Positions 56,426 to 64,000 of a stretch of 64,000 bases of DNA are shown one piece after another; position 1 is the first letter of the stretch; each line of letters starts with the position of its first letter. The notes under the pieces are model-generated. The model saw only the letters and a program-made list of their open reading frames with translations. It made no database searches and had not been told where the DNA came from. Location: the NCBI GenBank assembly GCA_029204225.1, contig CM055092.1, positions 39,751,800-39,815,799 on the forward strand, written 5' to 3'. The position numbers were made by a program, and so were the translations under genes. The DNA comes from Diphasiastrum complanatum (taxonomy: Eukaryota; Streptophyta; Lycopodiopsida; Lycopodiales; Lycopodiaceae).

Positions 56426-57162
56426 GGTTTGCGGATCCCAAGACAACCCTAACCCTAGTTAATAAGTGAGAGGGATTTGGCACCCTGCGTGTGTAAGTCC
56501 AACCTGATGACCACATAGAGATTTGATTAGGTGAAAGTCAATAAAAGGACTTTAGATCTTTTTGTGGGACTTTTAATGTCGTAGGGCCTAAATTTCAAGT
56601 TAGTGAATAAAGTTGGGTTTTCCTCCAATTTTGGATGGTTCCCACTCTTTTTTAAATTGGAATAATTAGGGAGGCAGAAATGGACCAATAGAATTCAGAG
56701 GCCAAGGTCCTCCTCTCTATTATAAAAAGGGAGCAACTCAAGTTTCCTACACATGTACATATCTTCATTTCAATAAAGCAGATTGGTTCTCTTGTGAAAT
56801 GGATTTATAAATGTCCTTGCTCTCTATCACTTTTCGTCCATCTCTCATGCTTTTATTGTGTTTGCTAATTGTTGGATTTGATTGTTATTGGGATTGCATG
56901 TTTTTATACTTTTTATGAGGGAGAAAGGGAGAGAGAGAAAGGGTAAGCTATCTTCATTGTGGATCTTAGTGTTAATGGATGTAATGTTAATGCTTAGTGT
57001 TAATGGATGTAGATCTGGATCTTCCATTCATGCTGAAATCTGGATTACACTATTGCTCTCATGGGAACAAATCTACGTGTGACAACAAACTTCATCTCCT
57101 TGGTGCTAGATTGATTAGATCTTGGGTTGAGGATAGGCAAGGAAAGAAACCCACTACAATCT
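56426..57162 (+). repeat. gypsy LTR with TATA box
   Basis: It lies between the broken copia gag and a primer-binding site. TATTATAAAAAGGG lies at about 56718; it ends ...CCCACTACA before ATCT and TGGCACCGTTGTCGGGGA (57165 on). The 5' boundary is approximate. Confidence 0.65.
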
Positions 57163-57164
57163 TG

Positions 57165-58820
57165 GCACCGTTGTCGGGGAACAGACCCGGGTCATCCACG
57201 TGATAGGCGGAAATACTCATCAAGTCATCTATTGTTGAGGCTATGGCAACTATAGAGCAACAATTGGCTCAAGTAGTTATGTTCTCTGATGAAACTATTC
57301 GAGACTATACCATAAGAATTGTTAACATGATGACGGATTGTGATCCTCCCATTCCTTCAAAGATTGTAATGGCATATTATTATACTAGCATGCTTGACAA
57401 AATCAAAGTTGGTATGAAAGCATTCACATCCTATACAAGCCCTACACAACTTTGTGTAGATGCCAACAACATGGAAGTCCACTTAAGAGAAGCAGAGTTA
57501 AACAAAGTCTCATCAGTTCTTGCATCATCATCATGAAGAGACAGAGTAGACATCACGCATGTCAGATGATTATGCAAATAAAAAAGACACAAAATCAAAA
57601 CAAAGTGATGAAGACGAGCCAATAAGACCAAGTGCTATGCATTCAAAGATTGGCGAAGAACATCCTCAAGTAGATGACCACCATGAGTCTACTGCTTGAA
57701 AAAACATAATTCTACAATCAGACCAGTGTAGTTATTGCTTTGGAGATCATCCACATACTAAATGTCCAGTTCGAAATCCTCAATTGCAAAAGCAAGGGCA
57801 TGATGCAGAGCATACGATTGGAGGTCAACATCAAGAAAGGCCAAACTTGACAACATGCCAACAAGAGATTCATTCAGAGGATGAAAGGAGTTTTGCTTCG
57901 AGCACACTAGAACAGTCTTCAGTAAGAAGTATTGTCACATCATCATGCATGTCTCCGAAATCATCAGAAGATTATAATAGCTTACCACTCTACTATGTGG
58001 AGAGTGATAAGGGATAATTGCTACTAGTGTATGCTTATCATCTTAGAGGGGATGGTATATTATGCACGGTACGATGTTACAGATGTGGAGGAAGACATCG
58101 TTGTTCAGATTGTCCACATTGAGATGATCCAACAACCTTTTCACCTTGGTGTACACAATGTGGTATCAACCATCCATGTCTTGATTGTGCAGTGAGGCAA
58201 CTTGCAAAAGCTAAGAAGCTATTATCCAACATGCAACTTATTATCAAGCTACTCCACTCAAGATGCACTACAAAAGAAAAATCATAGTGCCACCAGGTTT
58301 TGAGACAATTGAAAAATTTGGCAATTCTTCTAAGCTTGCAAAACACATAGAGGCATCATCCCAGAATACAGAGTCATCATCCCAGAATCCATCGACAATA
58401 GTATCGTAGAAGGTAGAATTGGTACAATCAATCAAACATCAAACAAGAGAAGAAATCGATCGAATTCTACCAAGTCTTCTACAACAATCAATAGATGCTG
58501 CACTACAAATGGTACCTGTGACAAGTGAATTTCTTCGCGGCAAACCTACACAAGGTTCTCATGCAAGCACGATCATGCAGCCTTCAAGATCACAAGATAA
58601 TAAAAAATAAACAACTAAGGTTTGACGATTGCCATTCAACTCCAACATCAATAGTGGACAATGTCCAACCAAGGTCCATGCATCCCATTGGACAACAGAC
58701 CACCAGTCCAACAACAAATCTGGTTCCATCAGATATAAAGAGGCCATATCATGGGAGAGTAAGCCCGAAAAGGTCATTCATACAACAAGAACCAGCACCA
58801 ATATTGTCAACACCTTGTAC
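57165..58820 (+). mobile_element. Ty3/gypsy internal region: tRNA-Asp-type primer site and gag
   Basis: TGGCACCGTTGTCGGGGAAC follows the LTR, close to the plant tRNA-Asp-type primer-binding site TGGCGCCGTTGCCGGGGA. Gag-like frame 57243-57536 (MATIEQQLAQVVMFSDETIR, DYTIRIVNMMTDCDPP) and decayed zinc-finger text CSYCFGDHPHTKCP (about 57725), CYRCGGRHRCSDCPH and CTQCGINHPCLDC (58080-58190) follow, then EIDRILPSLLQQSIDAALQM. No polymerase domains are present. At about 58821 the sequence returns to copia integrase. Confidence 0.7.
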
Positions 58821-59347
58821 TCAATTTGTAAAGTTGGAGCAAGGATTCTTGGTTGGCTATAATATACATTCTGCATACTACAGAGAATACATGCTACAAA
58901 CCAATGAAGTAAAGACTGTTAGAGATGTCAGATTTGACGAGACAAGAATGATGGTCGAAAAATATCCAATCAGCTATGAAGTTCTCAGTAGATAGTACTA
59001 TGACTTGCCCACATTGACAGAGGGAGTAGACCCTGAGCATCCATATGAAGATACTCAAATACAACTGACTTGAACAACAGTTCAGACAACGAGTAGACCA
59101 ACATATTAGGAGTACCCATCACATCGGCGATACATCGAGGTCCTGCTACCAGCAGACAGGACACAGGCAAAGCACTTGTTGAACCTGTAACATCTCCAAG
59201 GAGATCTGCAAGACAAAGAAAAGCACCAATTAGATACAGCTTGACAACTCATCTGTTGCTCAAGAAGAATTCTGTGGATTCAACGGTGAACCACAAACTT
59301 ACGAAGAAGCCATCAATTGTCCAGACAAGGACAAGTGGATCAAGTCC

Positions 59348-60301
59348 ATGGAAGATGAAATGAGCTCCATAAAACAAAACAAGGTGTGGACTCTCGAGCC
59401 ACTACCAGCCGACAGAAAGATTGTCAAGTGTAAGTGGGTCTACAAGCACAAGTGTGGACCAGACGACAATGTACTAAGGTACAAGGCTAGGCTAGTTGCA
59501 AAGGGCTTCTCACAGAGGTATCGCATTGATTATATAGAGACATTCTCTCCTATTGTGAAGCATACATCTCTACGCATATTATTTGCATACACAGCTGCCT
59601 ATGATCTGAAGATCCACATCGTAGATGAGAAGACATCTTTCTTGCATGGGGAGTTGAAAGAAGAGGTCTACATGGACCAACCACCAGGTTTTTCCAGCAA
59701 GTCACTTGCTGACTATGCCTGCAGAATGCATAGAAGCATCTATGGACTGAAACAGTCCGCCAGGCAGTGGTACAAGAAGAAGGATCATACACTTAGATCC
59801 TTGGGCTTCCAGCCTTTAATGGCTGACTACAACGTTTATGTAAAAGTCATAAATGGAGAGATCATCATAATCGCTGTCTATATAGATGACACTATGATCC
59901 TGTCACGAAGTGACAACCTGATTGCACAGGTAAAGGCAGATATTTTGAGGCACTTCGAAATATCGGACCTAGGGAAAGCAAAATGCTACCCAGGCTTACA
60001 GATTGACAGAGATCTTCAAGTTAGGAGATTGTATCTACACCAGTCAAGATACATTCAGAAGATCATTGATGATTTCGACATGGCAGATTGCAAGGGAGTA
60101 AATACTCCAATGGTTCCTGACACAATACTTACAAGTGAAGATTGTCCCAGAGATGAAGCAGAACGACAAGCAATGGAGCATAAGCCTTACAGAAGGCTTA
60201 TCGGTTCTTTGATGTACTTGGCAAAAAATATCCAGCCAGACACTGCTTACACAATGTTTAGGTTGAGCCAATTCAATATCAATCCAAGTTCAACGCACTA
60301 G
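59348..60301 (+). pseudogene. copia reverse transcriptase, nearly intact (YIDD)
   Basis: A 317-codon open frame with [100 protein letters not shown], catalytic VYIDDTMILSRSDN and YRRLIGSLMYLAKNIQPDTA. Both catalytic Asp residues are present. It is the best-kept polymerase in the window, but it ends in a stop at 60299-60301 before RNase H and lacks an upstream protease. Confidence 0.9.
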
Positions 60302-60861
60302 AAGATCGCCAAGAGGATCCTGCAATATCTGCAAAACACAAAGGACTACGGCCTATGCTATTGTCAAGATGCGGGATTCAAGATTGAGTCCTACAATGAT
60401 GCAAGTTGGGTGTCCCTCAAAGATGATAGTAAAAGCATCTTAGGAGGATGCACCATAGCAGCCAATGCAGCTGTTATCTGGATCAACAAAAAGCAGACAA
60501 TAACTGCCCAATCATCTTGTGAGGTAGAATATGTTGCGGCAGCCAAAATGGCCAATGAGCTGACCTGTGGCTCAGACAATTCCTAGGTGGACTAGGACTG
60601 AGCACCGATGAACCGTTGATCCTGCACATGGACAACACCTCTGCTATTCATCTGACAAAAGACCTTGTGTTTCATTCTAGAACGAAGCACATCGCCATTA
60701 AGTATCACTTGATCAGAGATTTGGTTGAGAAGGATGAAGACCTTCTTCATACTGACAAAGCAGATGGTAGCTGACATTTTTACAAAGGCATTGGATAAGC
60801 AAATGTTTGAAAGAAAGAGAGCCAGTTTGGGAATCAGAAAAATACACGGTTTAAGAGGGGG
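60302..60861 (+). pseudogene. copia RNase H, frameshifted
   Basis: KIAKRILQYLQNTKDYGLCY, SYNDASWVSLKDDSKSILGG, TAQSSCEVEYVAAAKMANEL, then a frameshift with HMDNTSAIHLTKD text in another frame and ADIFTKALDKQMFERKRASL. It matches the minus-strand RNase H at 36708-37040. Confidence 0.85.
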
Positions 60862-60862
60862 T

Positions 60863-61840
60863 TGAAGAAACATTGATTTTCTACTTTAAAGCCTTAGTAT
60901 TTTTTTTTTTAGATTGCTGCATATTTAAACTAGCTTTTACACAGTCTGCATATTTAAACTATTTGTCGCACAATTCGCATTTTTCGCATTTTGGTGAAAG
61001 ACGACACTAGGTCTAAAATGACCCAGGATTTTGTTTTAACCAACCTTTGGGTTTTTCGACTTTTTTGCCACATACTCAAAGGGCCGACACTCCGGGTTAG
61101 ATTGACACTTCCGAATATCCATATGCAAACTAGGGTGAGGACGAGCTATCGGACATGGACGAACTATCGGACCTCAGCTACTCGGGCATGAAGTTTTTCA
61201 AACTATCACGTTCCACCGTCACCATGCAACGTTAACGGAAACATACTTAAACGAATGATTAGCTTAAACTTAGCTAATCAGTCTTGTAATCTAATCCAGC
61301 ATGATATATGTATTGGGTCAGATACAGAGACATAGATATACTGGAAAATTAAAAATCCTAAATGCAGCACTCAGTGAGGCGCGTATCAAGAAAGAAATAT
61401 AGTTCTAGCAGTAGCTAGTTCCATGCGTGAGAAGAGAACACCTCTCTCACATCGACGCCCTGATCTAGGAAACAGACATCACTCAAGAAAGAACTTCATT
61501 GTACACTCGATTCTGATATATAGACGAGTACATCTTTCTGCTCAATGTGCAATCTATGAATGTTGTGATGCTTATTCAATTTTATCAGTAGATATATTTC
61601 CGTTGTCACCAGACATTATCTGTTGTTCATAAACTTATAATCAGATTAGCAGTAGCTATCTGGTTGTTCGGAGGATGACTGATCGCGGCTTCAGGTAGTA
61701 GCCCTAACCGATAAATCGACTCCATCTGAGCTCCAACTGGAATCAATCAGAGCCCGCTATATTGCCATCAGTGGTAGTAGAGTATCCCGATTGCTCGGCT
61801 CTATCGATGCTTGTTGGAGCTCTCCCGGATTTCATCAAGA
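60863..61840 (+). repeat. copia LTR (TGAAGAAACATTG family)
   Basis: It begins just after the polypurine tract. It matches 44811-45096 plus 50706-51366 and, inverted, 36180-36559. Similarity ends at CCCGGATTTCATCA, where a GAGAGA tract starts. The primer-binding site only comes at 62971, so the LTR may extend to about 62970 including the microsatellites. Confidence 0.75.
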
Positions 61841-62112
61841 GAGAGAGAGCGCGTACCTTGAGTGGGATCAACACCAGGCTGATTGATCAGAGACAGAAAA
61901 CCATAGACAGCAGGCAACCATAGGCATGCTGATTGATCAAAGAGAGACACCAGTAAATATCATACTTCCACTCAGCTGCATGGGCTGAACTTCTAATGAT
62001 GCATGGGTTGTAGTTTTAATGAATACGCTTTATTTGGCTGAATAATTCTATTAGCTGGAAAGCGAATCTATCATTGTGTGTGTGTATGTATGTAAGAATC
62101 TGTAATTATGTG

Positions 62113-62258
<146 letters not shown>

Positions 62259-62512
62259 ACCTGTGATTTCCAGCGGCTCTGATAGAAGGCTCTTCTCTTC
62301 ACATTTATCATAAAAGACTCACTGTTCTATCTGATAGCAAGCTCACGGCTCAAGGTTCAGATAGCAGACTCATCTCCTCGGTTGTGATGTCACGCATGTC
62401 GCGATCTTCAACAACTTGTCTCCTATTCAACAGCTACCTGCCAGTCGCGATCCACGCTGCACTCCAGTCCGGATCCAAGAAAAAGCGCCTGCCAGTCCTG
62501 ATTTGCACAACA

Positions 62513-62646
<134 letters not shown>

Positions 62647-62970
62647 TTAGTCATTAAATTTGTCTCTCGACACTTGTAAATATATATACTAGCTGAATCA
62701 AGCTATGTAAGTGTTCTTTTTCAATCAGAGTTATTTGTAGTCAGCGTTATCACGCTCAACAAGCTGAAGTTATTACTTCAAGCCATTGTACTCGCTGTTG
62801 ATATTAATCAGAGTGCAATTTTTGTCTCACTATTGTATTGTTCATTTGAGCAATTTGTATGAATCATTCTTCTTGAATATTTCTACTGCTAATTGTTGCG
62901 TTTCCGTTTCTACACACCTACACTCAATGCTTTGAGCTTCCGTTGCCGATCATCCCCACGTTTTACGACA

Positions 62971-63660
62971 TGGTATCAGAGCAAACATTTCAGTAATCTG
63001 TATTTCTACTACGGATTATCAGTTTTGTTTCTATCAAGACGTCTTTCTAGCAAACGTGCAGCCAACAATATTCCGACAATCATTGTTTCTACCAACGATC
63101 TCGTTCAACCAGAATGGATCCACCATCTAGTTCATCTCTCAATGACAAACTCGATGGAGATAACTACCATCTCTGGAGATTCAAGATGAAGATTATACTT
63201 CTAGCCAAAGAATTGTGGGACATCGTTGATGGCACAGAGCTCAAACCAGAAAGAGATGCAGCCAACATCACCAAGTGGAGACTGAGAGATGGCAAAGCAT
63301 TTGCCATGATCACCCTTGACATCAAGAATAAGCAGAGACTATAAGTCATTCACCCACTGGATGCATCACCAAGTGGAGACTGAGAGATGGCAAAGCATTT
63401 GCCATGATCACCCTCGACATCAAGAATAAGCAGAGACTATAAGTCATTCACCCACTCTCAAGTTGTGCAACTTGGAGACAACTCATCACATTCAATCAAA
63501 GGTGAAGAAACAGTTAGGGTTGAATTCAAAAGAGGTGAGGTCAAGTTGATGTCCAACGTTTTCCACGTTCGAAATCTGACCAAGAATCTACTCTCAGTTA
63601 GCATGCTGGTTATCCCAAAGCCTTTTGAACCTAAGTCGAGTAGGACCCATGTTAAAAGCT
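62971..63660 (+). mobile_element. start of another copia: primer-binding site, gag start, protease-end text
   Basis: TGGTATCAGAGCA from about 62972 is a perfect initiator-Met primer-binding site after ...TTTTACGACA. The gag ATG at 63114 reads MDPPSSSSLNDKLDGDNYHL, WRFKMKIILLAKELWDIVDG and stops after KNKQRL. A 98-bp direct repeat (63266 and 63364) duplicates the gag end with its stop. Then VQLGDNSSHSIKGEETVRVE and VKLMSNVFHVRNLTKNLLSV (protease-end text) follow. The middle of gag, the zinc knuckle and the protease active site are deleted. Confidence 0.8.
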
Positions 63661-63674
63661 GTTTTCAGTTCTGA

Positions 63675-64000
63675 ATGGTGATTTTCGAAAAAGTTACCTG
63701 AATGAATAATTTGACTATCCTAAAAAGTCTATGAGATAGGATCATGGATTTAAGATTGATTGTAACATATTAATTCTAGAAACCAAGAAGCATTTTTGTT
63801 TGCTTTTATAGTTCTGTTTCATCAACCCACTCCGATTGCTTTTCCACATGGTTGCATTTCTCCATTGTTGTTGTGCTTTCCTAGGGGTCCGTAAGCCTTG
63901 AGAATGTCTGCGCTTTTTTCTACAAGAGCTCATACCTAATATGTGCTGCCTCGAGGTTTTTTGTAGCGTTGGTTTTATGCTGTTTTTTTTTTCCCTGAGA
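63675..64000. other. right edge, nothing recognised
   Basis: AT-rich sequence with pyrimidine runs. There is no domain, LTR end or RNA gene that I can support. Confidence 0.4.

Larger units (their letters stand above)
58821..60861 (+). mobile_element. Ty1/copia integrase end, reverse transcriptase, RNase H, polypurine tract
   Basis: Integrase C-terminus LEQGFLVGYNIHSAYYREYM, EVKTVRDVRFDETRMM; then reverse transcriptase and RNase H in order, with polypurine tract TTAAGAGGGGG (60851-60861) directly before an LTR starting TGAAGAAAC. This is the 3' half of the copia whose gag lies at 56100-56425; the gypsy LTR and gag sit in between. Confidence 0.85.

Overview
This is a land-plant nuclear window. 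It has one identifiable host gene with plant-type introns, dense Ty1/copia and Ty3/gypsy LTR retrotransposon debris, plant initiator-Met primer-binding sites (TGGTATCAGAGC), and long (GA)n, (GT)n and (TA)n tracts. The very long introns, AT-rich spacers and nested decaying retroelements suggest a large genome such as a fern, lycophyte or gymnosperm. The sequence alone does not settle the clade.

Left third (2.65-18.4 kb): a single minus-strand gene spread over about 15.8 kb. I could assemble six exons that join in frame to a 402-residue protein. It has an N-terminal membrane segment, a GIDE/BAM-type middle domain, a second membrane segment and a C-terminal C3HC4 RING, matching the SP1-LIKE 2 (SPL2) branch of organelle-outer-membrane E3 ubiquitin ligases. 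Intron 3 holds a 320-bp miniature LTR element (TRIM) with a complete tRNA-like cloverleaf inside one LTR. Intron 2 holds an LTR remnant, half of an inverted dispersed repeat pair and a broken copia element (13.36-16.92 kb).

Middle (19-45 kb): truncated copia copies on both strands, a gypsy LTR plus gag, a MITE-like element, a satellite-like array, an inverted pair of LTRs, and a decayed ~2.2-kb reading frame of unknown function just before an LTR (33.1-35.4 kb). Four gene scraps sit among them: a membrane-protein piece with an unusual exon (23.3-24.2 kb), the start of an LRR receptor kinase (24.56 kb), an antisense IMK2-like LRR kinase scrap (37.6-38.2 kb) and an orphan exon (40.9-41.2 kb).

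Right third (44.8-64 kb): nested elements. A minus-strand copia is inserted in another copia's LTR and itself contains an opposite-strand copia fragment. A gypsy element has a TCTCAACCGGAG minisatellite in its leader and again after its gag. A second gypsy LTR plus gag interrupts a third copia. Next come a copia LTR, GA/GT tracts and the start of a further copia gag.

Nearly every pol gene is broken by stops, frameshifts or missing domains, and two of three readable reverse transcriptases have a catalytic Asp replaced. Apart from SPL2 nothing here looks like an intact working gene. The most interesting unexplained items are the tRNA-bearing TRIM LTR, the 33-35 kb unknown reading frame, the minisatellite-carrying gypsy leader and the orphan exons.
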